DNA of 64,000 nucleotides from Acetobacter oryzoeni (GTDB lineage: Bacteria; Pseudomonadota; Alphaproteobacteria; Acetobacterales; Acetobacteraceae): assembly GCF_004014775.2 (NCBI RefSeq), contig NZ_CP042808.1, positions 620,001 through 684,000 on the forward strand, in the 5' to 3' direction. The position numbers and the translations under genes are program-made. This document shows positions 35,357-44,255 of the stretch, piece after piece; position 1 is the stretch's first letter, and each line of letters opens with the position of its first letter. The notes under the pieces were generated by a model, which did no database searches, had not been told where the DNA came from, and was given only the letters and a program-made list of their open reading frames with translations.

Positions 35357-36790
35357 ATGGATTTTTCTGCCATTACCGTGCTGTGCCTGGGCGATGTGAT
35401 GCTGGACCGGTTTTTATACGGCAGCATGGATCGCATCTCGCCTGAAGCACCCGTGCCTGTGTTGTTGCTCGATTCCCGGCGTGAAATGCCCGGAGGGGCC
35501 GGTAATGTGGCCAGCAACGTTATCTCGCTCGGGGGGCGTGCCGTTCTGGTGGGGCTGAGTGGTCAGGATGAGGCCGGGGCCAGCCTGCGCACCACATTGG
35601 CAGAAAAAAACCGGCTGGTAGATGCTACGGTGCAGAGCGCTGCCCGGCCTACAATTTGCAAAACACGCTTTATTGCCGCGCATCAGCAGGTGGTGCGGGT
35701 GGATGAAGAAAGCCACGCCCCTATTGCAGAGCCTGAGCAGGAAGCCCTGTGCCGCCAGATTGATGCGCATATTGGGGCCTGTCAGGCTGTGGTGGTGTCT
35801 GATTACGGTAAAGGCGTGTGCACTCCGGCTGTGCTGGCGCATTTGTTCCGCGTGGCGCGGCAAGCTGGCGTGCCTGTTTTTGTAGACCCCAAATCTACCG
35901 ATTACGCGCGCTACAAAGGGGCTACCTGCATTACCCCCAACGCCAAGGAACTGGCAGCCGCTTCCGGCATGCCGGTGGATACCGCAGCCCATGTGGAAGC
36001 CGCCGCCAGCAAGGTGATGGCTCAGGCCGATGCACAGGCCATTCTGGCCACCCGGTCGGAAAAAGGCATGATGCTGGTGCGGCGTGGGGGCGAGGTGCTG
36101 GCTGTGCCTGCCCGTGCGCGGGAAGTGTTTGATGTTTCCGGCGCGGGAGATACCGTTATTGCCACCATGGCGCTGGCTGTTGGGGCGGGGATGTCGTTCG
36201 AACAGGGCATGCGTGTGGCCAATGCGGCGGCAGGCGTGGTGGTGGGCAAGCTGGGCACGGCCACGGCGGATATTCAGGAAGTTCTGCACGAGCTGGAAGA
36301 ACAATCTGGCCCGGATGAAGTGCCGCACTTGCTGCCTTTGGGGGCCGCTTGTGCGCAGGTGGCCCGCTGGCAGGCTCGTGGCTTGCGTGTGGGCTTTACC
36401 AACGGGTGCTTTGATATCATCCACCCCGGCCATATCAGCTTGCTGGCAGAAGCCCGGAGCGCGTGTGACAGGCTGGTGGTGGCGCTGAACACAGATGCCA
36501 GCGTGCGCCGCCTGAAAGGTGACACACGGCCTGTGAACTCACTGGAATCCCGCGCCGCCGTTATGGCCGCCATCCGCTATGTGGATGCTGTGGTGGCGTT
36601 TGATGAAGATACGCCGCTGGAGCTTATCCGTGCCCTGATGCCAGATGTGCTGGTAAAAGGGGCAGATTACCGGCCCGAACAGGTTGTGGGGGCGGATATT
36701 GTGCAGGCCGCAGGGGGCCGGCTGGTGCTGGCCAATTTGCAGCAGGGGCATTCCACCACATCCACAATCGGGCGGATTCGCAATACATGA
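35357..36790 (+). CDS. hldE: Bifunctional heptose 7-phosphate kinase / heptose 1-phosphate adenyltransferase
   Basis: 477 residues with both domains fused. The N-terminal PfkB-type kinase (about 1-320) shows PGGAGNVASNVISLGG and VFDVSGAGDTVIATMALAVG. The C-terminal nucleotidyltransferase (about 345-477) has GFTNGCFDIIHPGHISLLAE with the HxGH motif and GRIRNT at the end. Makes ADP-heptose for the LPS inner core. Its stop overlaps the AGE-type gene by 4 bases. Confidence 0.96.
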   Translation: MDFSAITVLCLGDVMLDRFLYGSMDRISPEAPVPVLLLDSRREMPGGAGNVASNVISLGGRAVLVGLSGQDEAGASLRTTLAEKNRLVDATVQSAARPTICKTRFIAAHQQVVRVDEESHAPIAEPEQEALCRQIDAHIGACQAVVVSDYGKGVCTPAVLAHLFRVARQAGVPVFVDPKSTDYARYKGATCITPNAKELAAASGMPVDTAAHVEAAASKVMAQADAQAILATRSEKGMMLVRRGGEVLAVPARAREVFDVSGAGDTVIATMALAVGAGMSFEQGMRVANAAAGVVVGKLGTATADIQEVLHELEEQSGPDEVPHLLPLGAACAQVARWQARGLRVGFTNGCFDIIHPGHISLLAEARSACDRLVVALNTDASVRRLKGDTRPVNSLESRAAVMAAIRYVDAVVAFDEDTPLELIRALMPDVLVKGADYRPEQVVGADIVQAAGGRLVLANLQQGHSTTSTIGRIRNT

Positions 36791-37971
36791 CGGGGCATGA
36801 TCTGCCCGGCGCAGAAAACCTGCCGCTTGTGGCTGTGCGCAACCGCTTTGCGCGTTGGCTGTTTGAGGATGCCTTGCCTTTCTGGGCCAGTACAGGGTGC
36901 GATGGCACAGCCTCAAACCCGGCGGCCTTGGGGGCGCAGGAGTGTCTGACGCTACAGGGCGCACCAGCACAGCCACCGTTCAAGCGCGTAAGGGTGCAGG
37001 CGCGGCAGCTTTTTGTGTTTTCATGGGCGGCCTTAAAAGGCTGGCAGCCCGCAACGCAACGGGCGGAAAGTATTTTCAGGTTTCTGCTCAACGCCCATAG
37101 GCCAGATGGCGGATGGGTTAAGCTGCTGGCGCGTGATGGCGCTGTGCTGGATGACAGTGCAGATTTGTACGATATCGCTTTCGTGCTGTTTGCTCTGGCA
37201 TGGTATGGCCGTGTGGACAGCACAGGCCAGGCGGTAGAACTGGCGCGGCAAACGCTTGCGTGGCTGGGGCAGGCAATGGCCCTGCCCAATGGCGGCTTTA
37301 TGAACACGCGGCCCGCCAATAATGCGTGGCGGCAGCAAAACCCCCATATGCACCTGCTGGAAGCTGTGCTTGCCCTGCATGAAACAACGGGCGATGCCGC
37401 AGATCTGGCGCAGGTTCACGCATTATATGCGCTGTTCAGCCAACACTTTATGGATGAACGTACTGGCACACTGGGCGAATATTTTGGGTCAGACTGGCAA
37501 CCCGCCGCAGGGCCAGAAGGCCAGTGGTGTGAGCCGGGGCATCATTTTGAATGGGTGTGGCTGTTGCAGGCTTATGCGCGCCAAAGCGGGGTGGATACCA
37601 CAGCACAAGCCGCGCGCCTTTACCGTTTTGCACATGAGTATGGTGTAGATGCCCAAACCGCATTGGTGCGTGATGCCGTTGCACGGAATGGGCAATTACT
37701 TAAGCCAACATTCCGCCTATGGGTGCAGGGTGAGGCTTTGCGTGGCGCATTGTGCCATGATCCGCAGGATAAAGCCGGTTGGGCCATGCGTATGGCCAGT
37801 AATCTGCTGGATCGGTATTTTACAGGTTGCCCCACCGGCACATGGGTGGACCAACTGGATGCACAGGGCGCGCCTGCTGCTTCACAAATACCAACTAGCT
37901 CGCTTTATCATATCGTAACGGCGTATGATGCGCTGGATCAGGCTGCGCGGGCTTGCGTGCCATCTGCATAA
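36787..37971 (+). CDS. AGE-family isomerase/epimerase (mannose-6-phosphate isomerase-like)
   Basis: 394 residues. The N-acylglucosamine 2-epimerase fold, an (alpha/alpha)6 barrel, is shown by DLYDIAFVLFALAWYGRV, GGFMNTRPANNAWRQQNPHM, GHHFEWVWLLQAYARQSG and SSLYHIVTAYDAL; the last two hold the conserved His residues. In alphaproteobacteria such proteins can act as mannose-6-phosphate isomerases for GDP-mannose and polysaccharides. Coupled by ATGA to hldE, which suggests surface-sugar synthesis. Exact substrate is inferred. Confidence 0.85.
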   Translation: MTGHDLPGAENLPLVAVRNRFARWLFEDALPFWASTGCDGTASNPAALGAQECLTLQGAPAQPPFKRVRVQARQLFVFSWAALKGWQPATQRAESIFRFLLNAHRPDGGWVKLLARDGAVLDDSADLYDIAFVLFALAWYGRVDSTGQAVELARQTLAWLGQAMALPNGGFMNTRPANNAWRQQNPHMHLLEAVLALHETTGDAADLAQVHALYALFSQHFMDERTGTLGEYFGSDWQPAAGPEGQWCEPGHHFEWVWLLQAYARQSGVDTTAQAARLYRFAHEYGVDAQTALVRDAVARNGQLLKPTFRLWVQGEALRGALCHDPQDKAGWAMRMASNLLDRYFTGCPTGTWVDQLDAQGAPAASQIPTSSLYHIVTAYDALDQAARACVPSA

Positions 37972-38043
37972 AAAACGCTGTGCGGAAATGTGCCTGTAAG
38001 CAGGACGTGGCAGCGCGAATCTGATACAAGCGGTGTTGTGAAC

Positions 38044-39546
38044 ATGACAACAACAGATACCCCCAACCAGAAGGACGAAAGCCTTCTGGCCCTTACCCTT
38101 CGGCAGCCCCCGGCCAATGTGGAGGCCGAGCAGGCGCTGCTTGGCGCGTTGCTGACCAACAACCGCGCCTATGACCGTGTTTCGGACTTTCTGGCTGGTG
38201 AGCATTTTGCCAACCGCGTGAATGGCCAGATTTATGATGCCATTGCCCGGCGTATTGAAAACGGGCAACTGGCAGACCCCGTAACCATGCGGGCCGAACT
38301 GGAGCATTCCGGCATTTTGGCCAGCGTTGGCGGTATGGCCTATATGGCCAAGCTGCTGTCCTCCATGGTCGGGATTATCAACGCCGGGGATTACGGCCGC
38401 ACCATTCATGATGCGTGGATCCGCCGCCAGCTGATTGATATTGGTGAAAACGTGGTGAACAACGCGTTTGGCACCACCATTGGTCTTTCCGGGCAGGACC
38501 AGATTGAGGCGGGGGAAGAAGCCCTGTTCAAACTGGCCACGGAAAAAGGCAATGAAGGGGATTTTGTTTCCTTCAACAAGGCGCTAAGCGGCGCTATTTC
38601 TGTTGCAGCCCAAGCTTTTCAGAACGAAGGGCACGTTACGGGCCTGACATCTGGCCTGCGTGATCTGGATAAAAAAACAGGTGGGCTGCACCCGTCTGAC
38701 TTGCTGATTCTAGCGGGACGCCCTGCCATGGGTAAAACGGCGCTGGCTACCAAAATGGCCTTTTCCGCTGCCCGCGCCATTATGGATGAGGCTGAGGAAA
38801 CGGGAGAAAAGCCCAAAGGGGCAGTGGCTATTTTCTCGCTCGAAATGTCGGCAGAACAGTTGGCCACTCGTATTCTGTCTGAACAGGCCGAGGTTTCGGG
38901 TGAGCGCATCCGCCGTGGTGATATCGGGCAGAAGGAGTTTGACCGCTTTGTGCGTGTCAGCCACGAACTGGCCCGCCTGCCATTGGTGATTGATGATACG
39001 CCAGCTATCTCTCTTTCCGCCATGCGCACACGCTGCCGCCGGTTAAAGCGTACGCAGGGCCTGTGCCTTGTGGTGGTGGATTACCTCCAGCTTATGCGGC
39101 CATCTGTTGGCACGCGCCCAGAAAGCCGCGTGTTGGAAATTTCCATGATCACGCAGGGCCTCAAGGCCATTGCCAAGGAACTGGAAGTGCCGGTTATTGC
39201 ACTTTCCCAGCTTTCCCGTCAGGTCGAAAGCCGTGAAGACAAGCGGCCCATGCTGTCGGATTTGCGTGAATCCGGCTCTATTGAGCAGGACGCCGATGCG
39301 GTGATGTTTGTGTACCGTGATGAATACTACCTGCAACAGCGTATGCCCAAGGAAACAGCTTTTGAATCCATGGAGAAATACTCTGTGGCAATGGATGAAT
39401 GGCAGCGCAAGATGAGCCTGGTGCATAACAAGGCCGAGCTTATTCTGGAAAAGCAGCGTCATGGCCCCACGGGCACTATCAATCTGTTTTTCGAAGGCGA
39501 ATACACACGCTTTGCAGATTTGGATACCATTCATCAGGAACACTAA
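38044..39546 (+). CDS. dnaB: Replicative DNA helicase
   Basis: 500 residues from the ATG at 38044. The N-terminal primase-interacting domain starts PPANVEAEQALLGALLTNNR. The RecA-type motor has Walker A LAGRPAMGKTALATKMA, the catalytic Glu in SLEMSAEQL, Walker B LVVVDYLQLM and arginine finger region around IALSQLSRQVE. GTG at 37990 would add 18 residues and is a possible start. It ends before a strong terminator. Confidence 0.95.
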   Translation: MTTTDTPNQKDESLLALTLRQPPANVEAEQALLGALLTNNRAYDRVSDFLAGEHFANRVNGQIYDAIARRIENGQLADPVTMRAELEHSGILASVGGMAYMAKLLSSMVGIINAGDYGRTIHDAWIRRQLIDIGENVVNNAFGTTIGLSGQDQIEAGEEALFKLATEKGNEGDFVSFNKALSGAISVAAQAFQNEGHVTGLTSGLRDLDKKTGGLHPSDLLILAGRPAMGKTALATKMAFSAARAIMDEAEETGEKPKGAVAIFSLEMSAEQLATRILSEQAEVSGERIRRGDIGQKEFDRFVRVSHELARLPLVIDDTPAISLSAMRTRCRRLKRTQGLCLVVVDYLQLMRPSVGTRPESRVLEISMITQGLKAIAKELEVPVIALSQLSRQVESREDKRPMLSDLRESGSIEQDADAVMFVYRDEYYLQQRMPKETAFESMEKYSVAMDEWQRKMSLVHNKAELILEKQRHGPTGTINLFFEGEYTRFADLDTIHQEH

Positions 39547-39553
39547 ACCAGTT

Positions 39554-39584
39554 AAAAGGCCCCACATGTTGGGGCCTTTTTTGG
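39554..39584 (+). terminator. Intrinsic terminator of dnaB
   Basis: AAAAGGCCCC pairs with GGGGCCTTTT around a 7-base loop (39564-39570) and is followed by more T. A textbook Rho-independent terminator 8 bases after the dnaB stop. Confidence 0.95.
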
Positions 39585-39725
39585 TAAAAGCCTTCTGATA
39601 TCCACGTAAATTTGAAAAATTATACCGCTTGCTGTATGGCGCACGTATGTGCCACTGCATGCACGTGCAAGAACAGCCTGTAAGCTGCGCGGCAAAAGAA
39701 TAAATAAGATTGGGCAGATTTTTTA

Positions 39726-40517
39726 ATGGATAAACTTGGTGCCATTATTGCAATGGCAGTGTGCCTTCTTGTCCTGCTGAATATTTCAACTGTTTTTGCG
39801 TTCTTGTTCCTGCTTGTAAAAATTGCTTTGGTTGTGGGGCTTCTTGCTCTGGCCGGGTTTCTGGTTTTTGGGTTTATTGAAAAACCAGAGAAGCATTTAC
39901 CGCCGCCTCCTCCACCCACTAAAGATGAAGCCCCGGCAGAACCGGTTTTTGAGAAACCGTATTTTGATGCCCATGAAAAAGGGCGGGAAGGGGAAGAAAA
40001 AGTTAGCGCAATTCTCCAGCACATGGGCTGGCCGGCCCTGCATAATGTTTTGCTGGAAGATGACAGAGGGCTGACAGAAATAGACCATCTTGTAAAAGCC
40101 CCGTGGGGCATTGTGGTTATTGAAACCAAAAATTACGATGGCTTTATTTCCGGCTCCTCTACGCCGGGGGTGTGGAAACAGAGTTTTCCAAACTCTACCG
40201 GTGTAGGGTACCGGCTGTTTATGGACCCCGTGCATCAGAACTATCGGCATGTCTGTGCCGTAAAATACCTTACCGGGCTGGAAAATGTGCAGTCTCTCGT
40301 GGTGTTTGCCGGGCGGGCCTATACCAGCCCATTTGTGCATCATCAGGTTGTGCGCCTGAAAGATCTGGAGCGCGTTTTACGCACACGGCCAGAAGGTTTT
40401 GCCTATGTGGATGAGCGCGAACTGGAAAGAGCATGGTATGTTCTGCAACAGGCCTTTGTTGCCAATACGGGGCGAGGGCGTGAGCATATAGATAAGTTAC
40501 GCCAGCGTTTTTCCTGA
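39726..40517 (+). CDS. Membrane-anchored NERD-domain nuclease-like protein
   Basis: 263 residues. Two hydrophobic helices (about 5-25 and 27-50), a short proline stretch (PPPPPPT) and then a NERD domain, about 85-200. The restriction-endonuclease-like core residues are visible: GREGEE at 86-91, EID at 118-120 and ETK at 133-135. NERD proteins are predicted nucleases, and some occur in defence systems, but no partner helicase or methylase is adjacent. It stands alone between dnaB and the reverse mechanosensitive channel. Confidence 0.85.
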   Translation: MDKLGAIIAMAVCLLVLLNISTVFAFLFLLVKIALVVGLLALAGFLVFGFIEKPEKHLPPPPPPTKDEAPAEPVFEKPYFDAHEKGREGEEKVSAILQHMGWPALHNVLLEDDRGLTEIDHLVKAPWGIVVIETKNYDGFISGSSTPGVWKQSFPNSTGVGYRLFMDPVHQNYRHVCAVKYLTGLENVQSLVVFAGRAYTSPFVHHQVVRLKDLERVLRTRPEGFAYVDERELERAWYVLQQAFVANTGRGREHIDKLRQRFS

Positions 40518-40538
40518 AAACCAAGGGCGTTTGTATTC

Positions 40539-40564
40539 CTGCGGGCCATACAGATAGCCCGCAG
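40539..40564. terminator. Hairpin between converging NERD and MscS genes
   Basis: CTGCGGGC pairs with GCCCGCAG around a 10-base loop, in the 62-base gap between two converging stop codons. No T tract follows on either strand, so it may be a weak or Rho-assisted terminator. Confidence 0.55.
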
Positions 40565-40579
40565 AACAGGGTGTTCTGG

Positions 40580-42997
40580 TTAAACGGTTATCAGGTTTTG
40601 CCGCACTGTCACCGGGATCTTGTTTTCCTGAAAAGCCTTCCAGATTTCAAAAAGTGCAGCGCTGCGCACAACCTTTATATCTGTGCCAGACATGGCCTTG
40701 GCTGATCCAATCAGCAAGGCAGAGCCATCAGATACGGAAGACATGCTGACGGTTGGCTGCACGCTTTCATCTACATCCTTACAGGTGGCAAGGGTGCGGG
40801 CCATCACATCCATGGCTTTATCCAGATCAGATGCAAAAGGCAGATTGAGTTCTATGGTGAACACACCGGGCTTTTGCGCCCGTGTGGCGTTTTTAACAGC
40901 CGAGGTAATGAACTGCGAGTTAGGGACAATCATGGTGGATTTGTCATCCAGCCGGATATCGGTAGAGCGCACGCTAATGCGTTCCACCGTGCCTGTTACA
41001 CCCGCAATGGTGACAACATCCCCAATGGAAACTGGGCGTTCCGCCATAAGGATAATGCCGGAAACAAAGTTTTGCACAATGGATTGCAGGCCAAAGCCAA
41101 TGCCCACAGAAAGCGCGCTAACAACCCATGTCATGCTTTTAACGGTTACACCCAGCACCGCCAGCATGCTTAGCCCAACCAGAATCCATGCAGCATAGCT
41201 CAGAATGCTCAGGATAGAGGCCTGCGCCCCGATATCCAGCCGCGTGGTGGGGAAAAACCTTTGCTGGAACCATGATTTTAAAATGCTGATGGCGTAATAC
41301 CCCGCCACCGGCAATACGGCACACAGCAAAATGGCATCCAGAGAGATATGGGAGCCATCGGTGCTGGCCTGGCCATGAAACAGCCAGTAAAGCTGGTGCC
41401 AGATCTGCTGCGGGTCAAACCCACCGCCACTGGTGGCAACGGCATAAGCCACAGCCAGCAGCAGCACATTTACAATGCCGGGCACCACAACGCACATCTG
41501 GTTTACAAGCCGCGGGGGCAAGCCCAGTTCAACCAGATGCCGCCCCAAGGGCGCACTGGCCGGAAACAACGTGTTGGCCGTAACCGTTACCAAAAGGGAA
41601 AGCAGCAAAAGGCCTGTCATGCTAATGGCCATCATGCTCAGCCATGAGATGATGGTGTAAGCCAGCGGAATGTAGCCTGAAAAAACAGCCAGCCAGCAGA
41701 CAATGGAAATGCCCATAGCCAGACTGATTAAAAACTGCGTGCGCGAGGGCTGGCTGGGGGTATTGTCTGTTTGGTCGGAAATACGCAACTCCCGCGGGAT
41801 GGCAAACAGCAGCGGGCTTACGGCCAGCACATACAGCCCATCCATAAGCTGGACAGACAGCATGGAAATGCCGCTTTGCGTATCAATATAACGCAGGAAC
41901 CCACGCACAATAAGTGCTGCGGCCAACCAGAGCGGGAACAGCCGCAAATTTCGCGCAATGGTGTCCGACATCGGAAAGATGCGCCATTCTGGATGGCGTG
42001 AAAGCAGGCAAAACCCCAGCTCAATCACAAGCCCGCAAAGCGGAAACTGCGCGCCCATCATGCTGCCAAGGGTGGTTAAATCCTCATCCAGCGCAGAGTT
42101 GTCAAAGGCCAGAACGCTCCAGAAAATCTGAAAGGCAAAACCCCATGCCAGCAGGCTGAGCACACCACACAAAAGGGTTGCAATAATGGGGCGGATACGT
42201 CCCGCAGGTAAAACACGCGCCACCAGACGGCGAATAATACCGTGTGAGAAAAACCACCCCACCAAAAGCAACGCAGAAAGTGCGATGCCACCCAACGAAA
42301 TAAAGATGCGCTTGCCAGAAAAAGCGACCCCCAGCACCCCAAGGGCTTCTCCCCCCAAAGCGCTAAGGCGTGTGGTGTCTGCATGGAAATTGCTGGTAAA
42401 CTGAGACCAGAAGTTAACCCCCAGAGGAGAGGGAAAACGCTGCCACAAGGTAGCCTGCTGTATGGCGGTGCCATGCTGGCGCAGTTCATTTACAAGCTGC
42501 TGGGCTTCTACCTGATACAGCTTCAGCCGCGTCATGCGGGAATTGATGTCCTGCTGTTTTTTAAGCAGAAGGGTGCGCTGTTCGGTAATGGAGGCGGATT
42601 CTGCTGGCTCATCCTTACCGGGTGGCTTGCCCAGAATATCCAGAAAGTTCTGATAAACGCCCTGATAGGGTTTTAGCCGGGCTTGCAGGGTATCTGTTTG
42701 TGTGGCCACAGCATTGGCGCGGCGCAGCAGGGCAGCAAGCTCGGTTGTGCTTTGGCCGTTGGTTCTTTCCTGCTGGCTGCTTTGGTAAATGGCACTTATT
42801 TCTGAACCAATACTTTCCAGCGTGCTGTTACTGACAATATCGGAAGTATTGGTAATAAGGGTTGTTGGGGCAGGGGCCGTAACGGAGGTATTGTCTGTAT
42901 CTGCTGCCCAAAGGGGGGAACTGGCGGCAAAAGGCAGGGCACCCTGCGTAAGCACAAAACACGCTAGAAAAAGAGAACAGAACCGCTTCAAACGCAT
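40580..42997 (-). CDS. Large MscS-type mechanosensitive ion channel with DUF3772 region
   Basis: 805 residues. A signal peptide (ending near LPFAASS) precedes a periplasmic helical domain (DUF3772-like, about 60-180), several membrane helices, and the MscS channel core from about residue 590: GIGFGLQSIVQNFVSGIILM, RPVSIGDVVTIAGVTGTVER and ISVRSTDIRLDDKSTMIVPN. This is the DUF3772/YjeP class, larger than E. coli MscS. It releases solutes on membrane tension. Monocistronic, with a convergent neighbour downstream. Confidence 0.9.
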   Translation of the reverse strand: MRLKRFCSLFLACFVLTQGALPFAASSPLWAADTDNTSVTAPAPTTLITNTSDIVSNSTLESIGSEISAIYQSSQQERTNGQSTTELAALLRRANAVATQTDTLQARLKPYQGVYQNFLDILGKPPGKDEPAESASITEQRTLLLKKQQDINSRMTRLKLYQVEAQQLVNELRQHGTAIQQATLWQRFPSPLGVNFWSQFTSNFHADTTRLSALGGEALGVLGVAFSGKRIFISLGGIALSALLLVGWFFSHGIIRRLVARVLPAGRIRPIIATLLCGVLSLLAWGFAFQIFWSVLAFDNSALDEDLTTLGSMMGAQFPLCGLVIELGFCLLSRHPEWRIFPMSDTIARNLRLFPLWLAAALIVRGFLRYIDTQSGISMLSVQLMDGLYVLAVSPLLFAIPRELRISDQTDNTPSQPSRTQFLISLAMGISIVCWLAVFSGYIPLAYTIISWLSMMAISMTGLLLLSLLVTVTANTLFPASAPLGRHLVELGLPPRLVNQMCVVVPGIVNVLLLAVAYAVATSGGGFDPQQIWHQLYWLFHGQASTDGSHISLDAILLCAVLPVAGYYAISILKSWFQQRFFPTTRLDIGAQASILSILSYAAWILVGLSMLAVLGVTVKSMTWVVSALSVGIGFGLQSIVQNFVSGIILMAERPVSIGDVVTIAGVTGTVERISVRSTDIRLDDKSTMIVPNSQFITSAVKNATRAQKPGVFTIELNLPFASDLDKAMDVMARTLATCKDVDESVQPTVSMSSVSDGSALLIGSAKAMSGTDIKVVRSAALFEIWKAFQENKIPVTVRQNLITV

Positions 42998-43173
42998 CAG
43001 AAAACCTTGTGTTTCAGGTGTCTGGAAAAATAACCCCTATATCCGTAACGTAGCGGCGTAAGAGGGGGTTGCGCCACCATTAAGCAAGCGGCGTGGTGAT
43101 GTTGGGGGAATGTACGCAAGTTTCTGTTTAGTGCAGGCCGCACAATGCTGTGCACTTTTCAAACAGGCAAAAG

Positions 43174-43196
43174 CCCTGCCATCAACGGTGGCAGGG
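43174..43196 (-). terminator. Hairpin downstream of the small lipoprotein gene
   Basis: CCCTGCCA and TGGCAGGG pair around TCAACGG; on the minus strand it ends in GGGCTTTTG. A moderate candidate terminator 30 bases after the lipoprotein stop. Confidence 0.5.
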
Positions 43197-43228
43197 GTGA
43201 AAATTAACGTATGGGAAACGTGGTGAGG

Positions 43229-43378
43229 TTAGTCGTCATCACCTGTTTTGAGGTGATCATGATACCCATATTTTTCCCACTGGGCGGCTGTGGTCAGATG
43301 CTTCGGTTCTTTGGAGCTAAACATGCCACAGGCGGATAGTCCCAAGGTGCAGGCCAGCAGCAGAACCGCGCGTTTCAT
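43229..43378 (-). CDS. Predicted 49-residue lipoprotein, function unknown
   Basis: Too short for a 60-residue cut-off but well supported. It begins MKRAVLLLACTLG and has a lipobox LSAC with the lipidated Cys at residue 17, followed by SSKEPKHLTTAAQWEKYGYH and an acidic end DDD. GGGATATTCGGTAAG lies just upstream and carries a possible ribosome binding site. A hairpin follows the stop. No family recognised. Located between the MscS and mla genes, on the same strand as both. Confidence 0.75.
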   Translation of the reverse strand: MKRAVLLLACTLGLSACGMFSSKEPKHLTTAAQWEKYGYHDHLKTGDDD

Positions 43379-43466
43379 CTTACCGAATATCCCTTACCCG
43401 TTTTGTCTGCTTTTTCTATCTCATTGCAGGGCATCGCGGGCAAGTGGAGATTGCAGCCAAGAGTGA

Positions 43467-44255
43467 TTAACGCCGTAATTCCATGCTAATGGGGCCTTCA
43501 CGCCGCCCGTGGGTGAACTGATCTACATACGGGTTGCCACTGTTCATGAGGGAAGATGCCGCCCCCTGCCAGATCAGCTTGCCTTTATAGAGCATGGCGG
43601 CTTCATCCCCAATGCGTTGGGCAGATGCCATATCATGCGTAATGGCAATGGCGGTGGAGCCCAGCTTTTTCACGCAATCTACAATCAGCCCATCAATCAC
43701 CGCACCCATAATAGGGTCCAGCCCGGTGGTGGGTTCATCAAAAAACAGAATATCCGGCTGGGCGGCAATGGCGCGGGCCAAGCCCACGCGCTTTTGCATG
43801 CCGCCAGAAAGTTCGGAGGGGTATAAATCCCCCACAGAAGGATCAAGCCCCACCTGTGCCAGAATGGTGCCTGCATGGTTGCGGGCATTCTTGCGGGTGA
43901 TTTTATGCAGCGCCAGCAGCCCGAAGGTGACGTTTTCCCATACGGTCAAACTGTCAAACAGCGCGGCGTTCTGGAACAGCATGCCAATTTCACTGCGCAG
44001 TTTTTCACGCCGTTTTTCCGGGGCTTCCAGAACGTTTTCGCCATCAATTTCAATAATGCCGGAATCTGGCGTAATCAGCCCCAGAATACAGCGCAGCAGC
44101 ACGGATTTGCCCGAGCCAGACCCGCCGATAACAACAAAGGATGTGCCCTGTGCAACATCCATGGAAACACCATCCAGCACCTTTTTGGCGCCGAAGGATT
44201 TGTGCAGGTCCCGAATACGGATTTTAGGCGTGGTGCCTGTCATGGTCTGGCTCAT
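43467..44255 (-). CDS. mlaF: Phospholipid-transport ABC ATPase MlaF
   Basis: 262 residues. Walker A VIGGSGSGKSVLLRC, signature ELSGGMQKRVGLARA and Walker B ILFFDEPTTGLDPIMGAVID are intact, with the family-typical GMLFQNAALFDSLTVWENV. Powers the Mla lipid-transport system that maintains outer-membrane asymmetry. It overlaps the permease by 4 bases. The substrate-binding mlaD is not found next to it in the window. Confidence 0.9.
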   Translation of the reverse strand: MSQTMTGTTPKIRIRDLHKSFGAKKVLDGVSMDVAQGTSFVVIGGSGSGKSVLLRCILGLITPDSGIIEIDGENVLEAPEKRREKLRSEIGMLFQNAALFDSLTVWENVTFGLLALHKITRKNARNHAGTILAQVGLDPSVGDLYPSELSGGMQKRVGLARAIAAQPDILFFDEPTTGLDPIMGAVIDGLIVDCVKKLGSTAIAITHDMASAQRIGDEAAMLYKGKLIWQGAASSLMNSGNPYVDQFTHGRREGPISMELRR

